Shown here piece by piece: positions 52,413 to 59,823 of a DNA stretch of 64,000 bases (the stretch's first letter is position 1; each line of letters starts with the position of its first letter). This DNA is from Paraburkholderia antibiotica. Lineage in GTDB: Bacteria > Pseudomonadota > Gammaproteobacteria > Burkholderiales > Burkholderiaceae. Below the pieces are notes generated by a model. It searched no databases. It worked only from the letters and a program-made list of their open reading frames with translations, and had not been told where the DNA came from. Made by a program: the position numbers and the translations under genes. The DNA lies in NCBI RefSeq assembly GCF_012927125.1, contig NZ_JABBFZ010000005.1:62001-126000 (forward strand). Reading direction: 5' to 3'.

Positions 52413-52949
52413 ATGTCCAGCAAGCCGATAGAAGCTCAACCGCCGCTTGACGATCAACGCCAGCAGTTCAGACAGGCGATGGCGCATCTGGGCGCGGCGG
52501 TCAACGTCATCACGACCGCGGGGCCGCACGGCTGTTGCGGCATCACCGCGAGCGCGGTCTGCTCCGTCACCGATGCGCCGCCGACGCTGCTGATCTGCCT
52601 GAATCGATCGAGCGCGATGCATGCGGTGTTCGGCGGTAATCGCAACGTGTGCGTGAATGTGCTGCCGGCGAGCCTCGAAAGTATCGCGCGTCATTTTGCG
52701 GGGATGACCGGTCTTTCGATGGAAGAGCGTTTCCAGTTGCCGGTGTGGGACGAAGGCGAACACGGCGTGCCGGTGCTGCGCGGTGCGCTCGCGAGTCTGC
52801 AAGGGACGATCGTGGAAGCGAAGGACGTCGGCTCGCATTCGGTCATGTTCGTCGAGACCACCGGAATTCGCGTGCGCGCCGACGGTGACAGCCTGATTTA
52901 CTTCGACCGCAATTTTCACCGCGTTCCGCGTGCGTGGAAGGGGCAGTGA
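52413..52949 (+). CDS. iacG: IacG-like flavin reductase
   Basis: The 178-residue flavin reductase (FMN/FAD-binding split-barrel type) shows RQAMAHLGAAVNVITTAGPH, GITASAVCSVTDAPPTLLIC and NVCVNVLPASLESIARHFAG, all usual for HpaC-like two-component monooxygenase partners. It would supply reduced flavin to IacA. It has its own promoter region opposite the FixJ-like gene and AAGGAGACATCGAC before ATG. Distal iteron cluster B follows its stop by 13 bp. Confidence 0.88.
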   Translation: MSSKPIEAQPPLDDQRQQFRQAMAHLGAAVNVITTAGPHGCCGITASAVCSVTDAPPTLLICLNRSSAMHAVFGGNRNVCVNVLPASLESIARHFAGMTGLSMEERFQLPVWDEGEHGVPVLRGALASLQGTIVEAKDVGSHSVMFVETTGIRVRADGDSLIYFDRNFHRVPRAWKGQ

Positions 52950-52961
52950 GGTTTCGCGCGG

Positions 52962-53036
52962 CTCCCGTAAATCCTCACCATTGGCCATCTCCTGGAATTC
53001 CTCACCATTGCGGCACCTCCTGGAACTCCTCACCGT
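52962..53036 (+). repeat. Distal iteron cluster B, three regularly spaced copies
   Basis: CTCCCGTAAATCCTCACCAT (52962-52981), CTCCTGGAATTCCTCACCAT (52989-53008) and CTCCTGGAACTCCTCACCGT (53017-53036) lie in a strict 27-28-bp rhythm in the convergent gap between iacG and the transporter gene. The first two are identical in sequence to copies in cluster A. They are about 25 kb from the origin array. Confidence 0.8.
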
Positions 53037-53041
53037 TCGCA

Positions 53042-54688
53042 CTACTTCAGCAACGCCATCTGCACGACCTTGACGATCACGAGCCCGATCGCGAGTAGCA
53101 GATAGCCGCGCAGCACGCCCATCCAGATGCGCTTGGCGAGCGTCAGTTGCGGCGGCGGCAGTTCGTCGAGCGGCGGCATGCGCCACGTGTTGCGCGCGTC
53201 CTTCGAGTAGCGCGGCGGCGGTTCGGCCGGCACGTCGCCGCGCCGCTTGCGGATCGCGAGGCTCGCGGCATAACCGACGACCGCGAGCAGCGTGCCGCCC
53301 GCAAGCACTTCGATGATCGTGCTGCCCGCGATGTCCGGATAGATCACCGACGCGGTCAGGATGATCGACAACATCACCAGCACCCAGACCACCGCGCCGG
53401 TAAACAGATTCAGCCGCTTCGAATTGGCCCACGGGCCGAGCACCGCGCGGTCGTTGCAGAGCAGTAGCAGGAACACGGTCGCGCTCGGCAGCAGCACGCC
53501 GGCGAGCGTTTGCACGGCTTCGGTCAGCAGACCGAGCGGGCTGCCCGGAATCAGCACGAGCGCCGCGGCTGCCGCGACGATCGCGAAGTACACGAGGTAG
53601 AAGCCCTTCGCATCCGACACGCTGCGATGCAGCGAGTGGCGGATCTTGAACACGTCGCCGATCGCGTAGGCGGTGGACAGCGACACGGCCGCCGCGCCGA
53701 TCACGCACGCGTCGAACAGCGCGATCGCGAACAGCACCGCAGAGGTGCGTCCCGCGTATTTCTCCAGACCCGCGATGACGCCACCCGCATCCGTGAAGTT
53801 GCCGAATTCCGGTCGGCCGTCGAACAGTGCCGCGCTGAACGAGATCATCGCGACCGCGCCGATCAGCACGAACACGATGCCGATCCACAGGTCGGCTTTT
53901 TCGTAATTCATGAAGCGCGGCGTGATGCGTTTGTCGATCACATAGCTTTGCTGGAAGAACAGTTGCCACGGCGCCACCGTCGTGCCGACGATGCCGATCA
54001 CGAGCAGCATCACGTCGGAGAGCTTCGAATGGGCGGGCCAGTTCGGGATGAAGAAGTCGCGCGCAATCTGGCTGACCGGCGGATGGATCGACACAAGCAC
54101 CGGCACGAGCAGCAGGCTCAGCAGACACAGCACGACCGCGAAGCGTTCGAAGCGGCGAAAGTCGCCGGTGCTGACGGCGGCCATCGTCAGCGCGGCGGCG
54201 ATGCAGACGCCGGCGATCTTCGAGACGCCGAAGAAGTCGAGCACGAACGTAATGCCGATGAACTCGGTAACGATAGTCAGCGCATTGAGAATGAACAGAT
54301 CGACGACGCTGAACGCGCCCCAGAACTTGCCGAAGCGCTCGAAGATCAGCCGCGCGTGGCCGACTCCCGTGACCGCGCCGAGCCGCAGCACCATCTCCTG
54401 ATTGACGAACAGCACCGGCACCAGCAACAGCATGGTCCACAGCAGTGTGGTGCCGTAGTTCTGGCCCGCCTGCGTATAGGTGCCGAACGCGCCCGCATCG
54501 TTGTCGCCGACCATCACGATCAGGCCAGGGCCGAGGATCGCGAGCAGCGTGCGCAGCCGCGCCCACCAACCGGTGCGCGGCGCGGTGTCGTGATGAGCGA
54601 TGGTGCCGAGCGCGCCCTTGATGTCGCCGACGTGCGCTGCATCGAGCACGGCGTCGCTGGCGGTGGACATATTCGTCGGAGTAGACAT
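53042..54688 (-). CDS. NRAMP-like divalent metal transporter with atypical metal-site motifs
   Basis: A 548-residue inner-membrane protein with 11-12 TM helices and the NRAMP order of helices (LRTLLAILGPGLIVMVGDND in TM1). Classical NRAMPs have DPGN in TM1 and MPH in TM6; here TM1 reads GDNDAGAFG and the TM6 position reads GTTVAPWQLFFQQ. Changes of this kind are known in NRAMP-related magnesium transporters, so the cargo may not be Mn2+/Fe2+. ATG 54688 follows AGGAGAG. Two tiny ORFs and a structured leader lie upstream, suggesting ion-responsive control. Confidence 0.82.
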   Translation of the reverse strand: MSTPTNMSTASDAVLDAAHVGDIKGALGTIAHHDTAPRTGWWARLRTLLAILGPGLIVMVGDNDAGAFGTYTQAGQNYGTTLLWTMLLLVPVLFVNQEMVLRLGAVTGVGHARLIFERFGKFWGAFSVVDLFILNALTIVTEFIGITFVLDFFGVSKIAGVCIAAALTMAAVSTGDFRRFERFAVVLCLLSLLLVPVLVSIHPPVSQIARDFFIPNWPAHSKLSDVMLLVIGIVGTTVAPWQLFFQQSYVIDKRITPRFMNYEKADLWIGIVFVLIGAVAMISFSAALFDGRPEFGNFTDAGGVIAGLEKYAGRTSAVLFAIALFDACVIGAAAVSLSTAYAIGDVFKIRHSLHRSVSDAKGFYLVYFAIVAAAAALVLIPGSPLGLLTEAVQTLAGVLLPSATVFLLLLCNDRAVLGPWANSKRLNLFTGAVVWVLVMLSIILTASVIYPDIAGSTIIEVLAGGTLLAVVGYAASLAIRKRRGDVPAEPPPRYSKDARNTWRMPPLDELPPPQLTLAKRIWMGVLRGYLLLAIGLVIVKVVQMALLK

Positions 54689-54771
54689 GCCGTTCTCTCC
54701 TGGCTGGATTTATCGCTGCGAACGTGCGCTGCGCCGGCGTACTCAAGGACATGCGCCGGGAGCGCGAAACG

Positions 54772-54909
54772 TCATGACACGAGCGTCTTCAGTCGACGCC
54801 ACAGCGCGCCGAGCGGATGCGCTTCGCGAGGGTGCAGCACGAGCATCGTGTCGTAATGGGCGCGCGCTTCCTGCACGCGCGGGAACCGCGAAAGAAGAAG
54901 GAATTGCAT
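54772..54909 (-). CDS. 45-residue small protein upstream of the NRAMP-like gene
   Basis: Frame MQFLLLSRFPRVQEARAHYD followed by TMLVLHPREAHPLGALWRRL and KTLVS, with a good ribosome-binding site (GGAGACATC before ATG). It ends 83 bp before the transporter start on the same strand. It has no signal peptide and is Arg/Leu/His-rich. It may be a real small protein coexpressed with the transporter or a regulatory upstream ORF; I recognise no family. Confidence 0.55.
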   Translation of the reverse strand: MQFLLLSRFPRVQEARAHYDTMLVLHPREAHPLGALWRRLKTLVS

Positions 54910-54993
54910 GATGTCTCCGTGCGTCGGTGGCGACGCGCTGGTGAAAAGCCAGCAGACACGGAGGTCGCGCGTGGTGGGCGCGGCGGCGGAGGT

Positions 54994-55059
54994 CTACTCG
55001 CTTTCCTCAGTTAAAGGAACGGTGAAGCGGCATAAGGGATAACTGTCACTGCCTGGCAT
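54994..55059 (-). CDS. 21-residue leader peptide ORF
   Basis: ATG at 55059 follows AAGGAGCCGCC, an excellent ribosome-binding site. The peptide begins MPGSDSYPLCRFTVPLTEES and stops after one more Glu. The 85 bases that follow, before the 45-residue ORF, are highly GC-rich with potential hairpins (CCTCCGCCGCC, GCTGG-CTTTT-CACCAGC). Position and size resemble attenuation leaders of metal-ion transporters. Regulation is inferred. Confidence 0.5.
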   Translation of the reverse strand: MPGSDSYPLCRFTVPLTEESE

Positions 55060-55684
55060 GGCGGCTCCTTGTTGCTGTGTTGGTTGTGTTATCGGCGCTA
55101 TTGCCGGTATTGCGTAGGGCGTTTTATACGTTTGTTGCACACGGCTGCTATGCGCGTGTTTAACCACGCGTCCGCCACGTTCCGTTGAACTGACGAAACG
55201 CGCGCGAGCGCGACTGCGGGCGCGAAGCTCGCAATACGACGCCTCGTCAGTGTCGGAACGTGAAGCACACGGCGTTCCTATGACGCGGACAGGGCGTTAC
55301 TCAAGGTGCACGGGGAAAAACTGCGGTGCGCACCGTCTGCCTGCGAGCAGGACGGCGGCTGGAGAAGGGAGCGCGGACGTCCTGCCTGTCAGGCAGCGAA
55401 TCTGTTCGAAAGTCGGCTACTACAGGTGTCCAAGGCGCGAGCCCCATTGATGAAGATTTTTGAATTCTAGGTGGCGTCTTCTGACGGGGTCAACCTGTTT
55501 CTTAAGCAGAGCAGAAAAAATGTGCGACGCGCCACGCTGCGCGAGCCCAAGGCTGGCGAGGTTGGAGAGGTGGGGTTTCGGTGGGAAGCGAGGGTGCCCG
55601 TGTGGGGCGAAGCGGGCAGCGTGGAGGCATCGATCGATCCGACCGATGCCTCCACGCGATGCTCATGAACGACTCACGAACGGC
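55060..55684. other. Intergenic region upstream of the transporter leader
   Basis: About 625 bp with no gene I can support; the open frames here lack ribosome-binding sites and plausible products. Two small hairpins occur near 55340-55395 (CCTGC-GAG-CAGG and CTGCCTG-TCAGGCAG), and a long one at 55621-55655 behind the BON gene. A promoter for the transporter leader should lie around 55080-55150 but none is clear. Confidence 0.4.
55621..55655 (-). terminator. Long hairpin after the BON-domain gene
   Basis: GTGGAGGCATCG (55621-55632) and CGATGCCTCCAC (55644-55655) form a perfect 12-bp stem with an 11-base loop, 30 bp after the BON gene stop on the minus strand. There is no T-tract, so termination is likely but not certain. 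Confidence 0.55.
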
Positions 55685-56068
55685 TCAATGGCCGGTACCG
55701 CGCCGCGGTCGCACGGTCAGCTTGTTGCGCACGGTGTGAACGCCGCGCACCGAACGCGCGGCGTTGCCGGCCCGCTCGATCTGCGAATGCTGCGGGACGT
55801 GGCCGGTCAGCGTGACGACACCACGGTGTGCTTCGACGTGGATGCTGGCCGAGTTGAGGCCCGGCGTGCGCGTGAATGCCTGGCGGACATCGCGGACCAC
55901 CTGGCTGTCGGAGCGGTTGTTGCGCGGGGGCGCTGCGGCGACCTGCTGGCTTTGCATCGATGGGTCGTTCGGCATGCCGCCTGTCTGTGCGTTCGCATAG
56001 GTCGCGCTGGTCGCGATGGCCACTGCGAACATCGCGCCGATGATTCTGCTCGCGCCGTTTGTTTTCAT
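55685..56068 (-). CDS. BON-domain periplasmic protein
   Basis: A 127-residue secreted protein. The signal peptide is MKTNGASRIIGAMFAVAIAT followed by SATYANA-Q; after a Pro/Gln/Asn-rich linker comes one BON domain (about 52-120: VVRDVRQAFTRTPGLNSASI, VVTLTGHVPQHSQIERAGNA, VHTVRNKLTV). BON domains bind phospholipid interfaces in OsmY-like proteins, with roles in osmotic or envelope stress. ATG 56068 follows AGGAGGAAGA. The end PRRGTGH is basic. Single gene. Confidence 0.88.
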   Translation of the reverse strand: MKTNGASRIIGAMFAVAIATSATYANAQTGGMPNDPSMQSQQVAAAPPRNNRSDSQVVRDVRQAFTRTPGLNSASIHVEAHRGVVTLTGHVPQHSQIERAGNAARSVRGVHTVRNKLTVRPRRGTGH

Positions 56069-56304
56069 TCTTCCTCCTGTGCCGGTTTGTCGGGAATGGC
56101 CGCTCAAGCCGTTTGATGCTGGTGGGAAAAGGCGGCGCCACGCGCTGCCGCCTCGGGACGAGTGCTTGACCGTCGGGTCTGATTATATGCCGCGTCGACG
56201 GCAGGAATGCGTCAGTCGCGGCAATGCTGCGAGGATTGGGTCGTTGTCTTATCAATCGATTCAGACTCGGTCCGAAACGTGGTCCGGCGGCTGGGTCGAA
56301 ACCG

Positions 56305-57571
56305 ATAGGTGAGGAAATTCGGGAGCCGGCGAGGTGAGAATATGCGCACCTGTGCACGCACGTTAACTCTAAAGGTGAGGGAATTCGGGAGTGGCTCGAA
56401 AGAGGCGCGGAAGGGGTGCGCTTGCAGTTGGTTTCCTAGGAAACTAATATCGCATGCTCCAGGATTTCTTTCCTTCCGCTCTCCGTCCGTCACGTCGATG
56501 CAAGGTTCCCGTCAGAAGCGCAAGCCGGCCAGGTCGTCGCGCAGAAAGCCCGTCAGCGAGGTCGATGCGCACCTCGGTTACTGGCTGCGCTTCGTGTCGA
56601 CTCACGTTTCGCACGCGTTCCAGATGACGATGGAAGCGCACGGCGTGACGGTGTCCGAATGGGTGCTATTGCGCGAAATCTACGCGACGGGGCCCACGTC
56701 GGCGACCGCGCTGGCCGCGCGTACTGGCATGAGCAAGGGCGCGGTGTCGAAGCTGCTCGCGCGTATCGAGGCCAAGGCGCTGCTCGAACGCGAGACGCTC
56801 GACGCGGATCGCCGTCATCACGCGCTCGCGCTCAGCGCGGCGGGACAGGCGCTCGTTCCCGAGCTGGCGCAACTGGCCGATCAGAACGACGAGGCTTTCT
56901 TCGGCCATCTGCCCGCGCAGGTCAGAACGGCGCTCGTCGACGTGATGAAGAACGTCGTCGCGGTGCATGGGTTGAAGAACGTCGCGGCTGAATGAGCCGT
57001 AAAAGAAGCGCCGAAGCGGGTGGATTGCGCGAAAGGTGAGGTTTTTCGGGAGTAGCGCGCAGGGCGCTATTTCGCAACTAACTACCCGCGCCTGATGCTC
57101 GAGACCTACGCAACGAGCGCGCAATATTCGCGGAATACCGTGCGGCAACGGGCCGCCAGGGGGCACGTATTTCTGCCGTGAGCGCTCAAAGGTGAGGATA
57201 TTCGGGGGCTGGATTTAGCGCACCGGCCAGCAGTCGCTCACGTAAACGCACGATAAGCGCACAACCAACACACAAAAAAGTGCTTAATCCAAGGGCGAAT
57301 CGTGGCATCCGCCGCCTTGGCCGCATGACGTAAGTCGTTGAATGTCCAGGCGAAGTGCCTCGTGAATGGCCCGTATCCGATGTACGAATCGGCCGGGGTT
57401 CATCCAAAGGTGAGGTTTTTCGGGAGCAACGCGCGTGAGGCTCGATCGTGCCGCCGAACCCGCTCCGATTCCCGCCGATCGCCCCAAAGGTGAGGCTTTT
57501 CGGGAGTCATGGCGGCGACGATTTACGCCGATCCGCCGCCGCCATGTACGAAAGGTGAGGCTTTTCGGGAG
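56305..57571 (-). repeat. Distal iteron cluster C, seven inverted copies
   Basis: Reverse-complement iterons close to AAAGGTGAGGTTTTTCGGGA begin at 56305, 56371, 57033, 57188, 57406, 57486 and 57551. They flank the MarR gene (two before, five after) and stop about 50 bp before the SDR gene end. They match the origin class (CCCGAA) rather than the CCTGGAA class and are oriented opposite to the origin array, 28-31 kb from it. The 56996-57619 gap holds nothing else recognisable. Confidence 0.85.
56498..56995 (+). CDS. MarR-family transcriptional regulator
   Basis: A 165-residue winged-helix regulator. The basic N-terminus (about 1-20) precedes LGYWLRFVSTHVSHAFQMTM, the DNA-binding helix SATALAARTGMSKGAVSKLL (about 69-88) and wing LERETLDADRRHHALALSAA. 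I start it at ATG 56498; the frame is open further upstream across two iterons without a ribosome-binding site. MarR proteins (IacR) control auxin degradation in some pseudomonads, and this gene is 3.5 kb from iacG, but nothing in the sequence proves that role. Confidence 0.87.
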   Translation: MQGSRQKRKPARSSRRKPVSEVDAHLGYWLRFVSTHVSHAFQMTMEAHGVTVSEWVLLREIYATGPTSATALAARTGMSKGAVSKLLARIEAKALLERETLDADRRHHALALSAAGQALVPELAQLADQNDEAFFGHLPAQVRTALVDVMKNVVAVHGLKNVAAE

Positions 57572-57619
57572 CGTCGGAATCCGTGGAAACGGCCGCCGCG
57601 CTCCCGGCGAATCGCTGGC

Positions 57620-58378
57620 TCAAGCCGATTTCGCGACCTCGCGAATGTCCGCGACCGGCGTCTGTCCGAACGCGTCGCTGAGCGCGTAGTCGATCAGCGA
57701 GGCCGCGCATTGCTCGGGCGTCGTCAGTTGGCCGTTGCGCTTCAGGTCTTCGAAACGCTGGCGCATCGGGAACTGCGCTTCGCCGCTGCCGCGAATCTGC
57801 GCCTGCATGTCCGTATCGATCACACCCGGCGCGAGACTGCAGATACGCAGCGCACGATTCGCGTCGAGGGCGACCGCGCGCGCATGATGATCGAGCGCGG
57901 CCTTCGTTGCGCAGTAGATGCTCCAGCCCGGATACGCATTGCGCGCCGCGCCGCTCGAGATATGGACGATGCGCCGGTCGGTCGCGTCGACGGCCGCGGC
58001 GGCGAGCGCGCTCGCGAGCATCAGCGGCGTCGCGACGTTCAGGCTCACCGCGTCCGCGACGTTCGCCGCGTCCTGTCCTTCGATCGGGCCGATCGGCTGC
58101 ACCATGCCCGCGTTGTTGATCAGCAGCACGGTTTGCGCGCCGCGTACGAAGTTGCGCAGCGCGTCGGTGGCGATCCATTGCGCGACGCGTGCGGGCTCGG
58201 ACAGTTGCAGTTCGATTTCTTCCAGTTGCGCCGGGTAGCGCGTCTTCAACTCGGGATGCCGCGAGCGCGACAGACCCAGCACCGTGAAGTTGCGCGCGAG
58301 CAGCTGTTCGGCGAGCGCCGCGCCGAGGCCACGCGTATGGCCGGTGACGATCGCGCGAAGCGGGGAAGAGGAGGTCAT
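57620..58378 (-). CDS. Short-chain dehydrogenase/reductase
   Basis: A 252-residue SDR: glycine motif RAIVTGHTRGLGAALAEQLL (about residues 8-27), LINNAGMV (about 85-92), catalytic Ser in IVHISSGAARNAYPGWSIYC and YCATK (about 151-155). It resembles sepiapterin-reductase-type or YueD-like SDRs. ATG 58378 follows AAAGGAACGCC. It is transcribed towards iteron cluster C and away from the lysR gene. Substrate unknown. Confidence 0.87.
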   Translation of the reverse strand: MTSSSPLRAIVTGHTRGLGAALAEQLLARNFTVLGLSRSRHPELKTRYPAQLEEIELQLSEPARVAQWIATDALRNFVRGAQTVLLINNAGMVQPIGPIEGQDAANVADAVSLNVATPLMLASALAAAAVDATDRRIVHISSGAARNAYPGWSIYCATKAALDHHARAVALDANRALRICSLAPGVIDTDMQAQIRGSGEAQFPMRQRFEDLKRNGQLTTPEQCAASLIDYALSDAFGQTPVADIREVAKSA

Positions 58379-58593
58379 GGCGTTCCTTTGGGATCGTTGG
58401 CTTGCAGAACTGGCGATTTTCGCACGGCGTATGCGGGCCGCGTGCAAACTCTGGGGATGCCGGGGTGACGCCGGAATCACGGCATCGGCGTTCACGTCGG
58501 CGGCGCGTCACGTGAGGCCGCATCGCCCGTTTGCGCAACTCGCGTCACAATACGCGCATCGCAGACAAATCGCAGATAACGCGGCGCCGCGCC

Positions 58594-59718
58594 ATGGTCA
58601 TCAAAAATCTTCTCCGCAAGCTCGATCTCACCACGCTGCAACTCTTTCTCGCCGTGTTCGAAGAGGGCACGCTCACGCGGGCCGCCGAACGCGAGGCGAT
58701 CGCGGTGTCCGCCGCGAGCAAGCGGCTGCTCGAACTCGAACAGGCGGTCGGCGCGTCGCTGTTCCAGCGCAACGCGCGCGGCATGACGCTGACGCCGGCC
58801 GGCGAAACGCTGTTGCATCACGCGCGGCGCGTGTTGCGCGACATCGAGAACATCGGCGTCGAGCTGGCCGGCCATGCGAGCGGTGTGCTCGGCTATGTGC
58901 GGATGATGGCGAACCTGTCGGCGATCGTCGAATTCCTGCCGGAGGATCTGCGCGCATTTCAGGCGCAGCACGAACGCGTGAAGGTCGATCTGGAAGAGCG
59001 GCCGAGCGGCGGCGTCGTCAAGGCGATCGACGAAAGCCTCGCCGATCTCGGCATCTGTTCCGGCGATGCCGACACGCGCGAGCTGCACGTCGAGCACTAT
59101 CGACGCGATTCGCTGGTGATCGTGATGCGCGACGATCATCCGCTCGCGGCGCGCACGAGCATCGGTTTCGCCGAGACGCTCGACGGCGATCACGTCGGTC
59201 TGCATTCGGCGAGTTCGATCAACGCGCGCACGCATCTCGCCGCGCGCCAGGCCGGCAAGCCGCTGCGGTTGCGCATTCACGTGCCGGGCTTCGACGCGGT
59301 GTGCCGGATGGTGCAGGCCGGCATGGGCGTCGGGGTGCTGCCGCGCAAGGTGTGCGAGCTGATGGGCCGGCCGCTTGGCCTCGTCGGCATGCCGCTCGAG
59401 GACGACTGGGCCGAGCGCAGCCTTGTGCTGGTGGCGCGCGACGTCGATGCGTTGTCGCCGGTGAGTCGGCTGCTGTTCGATCATCTGCGTACGGTCGAGG
59501 CGCAGGAAATGGCGGAGGCTTCTGCGTCTACGGCTACTGGTGCTGCTGTTGCCGAGACGGCAAGCGCGAGCGCAAAGACAAACGCAAAGCCAGCCGCAAA
59601 GCCAGGCTCGAAGACAAACGCAAAAGCCGGCGCCGCAACCACCGCCTCGCGCGCCGCAAGCGCAGCCACTCCCACCACCCGCAAACCCCGCTCCCGCTCC
59701 CGCGCCCCTCGCCGCTGA
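58594..59718 (+). CDS. LysR-family regulator with basic Ala/Lys-rich C-terminal tail
   Basis: A 374-residue LysR protein: winged helix (LTTLQLFLAVFEEGTLTRAA, then IAVSAASKRLLELEQAVGAS), linker, and a substrate-binding domain ending near residue 308. The last 65 residues are unusual for LysR: Ala/Lys/Thr/Ser-rich and then Arg-rich (TNAKPAAKPGSKTNAKAGAA, ending RKPRSRSRAPRR), reminiscent of histone-H1-like tails. I begin at ATG 58594. It precedes the CoA-transferase / HMG-CoA-lyase / MFS operon by 105 bp and probably controls it. Confidence 0.85.
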   Translation: MVIKNLLRKLDLTTLQLFLAVFEEGTLTRAAEREAIAVSAASKRLLELEQAVGASLFQRNARGMTLTPAGETLLHHARRVLRDIENIGVELAGHASGVLGYVRMMANLSAIVEFLPEDLRAFQAQHERVKVDLEERPSGGVVKAIDESLADLGICSGDADTRELHVEHYRRDSLVIVMRDDHPLAARTSIGFAETLDGDHVGLHSASSINARTHLAARQAGKPLRLRIHVPGFDAVCRMVQAGMGVGVLPRKVCELMGRPLGLVGMPLEDDWAERSLVLVARDVDALSPVSRLLFDHLRTVEAQEMAEASASTATGAAVAETASASAKTNAKPAAKPGSKTNAKAGAATTASRAASAATPTTRKPRSRSRAPRR

Positions 59719-59823
59719 GCGTTCGTCGTTCGCGAACGGTCGTTGGCGAATTGCGGTTGGACGCCGCCGCCGTGCCGCTCCTAAGCTGTCTCCCAACACG
59801 AAACAACTTTCGGAGACAGCAAC

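Noticed and set aside
55250-55450. A 66-codon open frame upstream of the BON gene
   Set aside because: No ribosome-binding site, Arg/Cys-rich composition typical of shadow frames; the hairpins in this stretch are noted instead.
56309-56497. Longer start for the MarR regulator
   Set aside because: The extension would translate two iterons and has no ribosome-binding site or MarR similarity.
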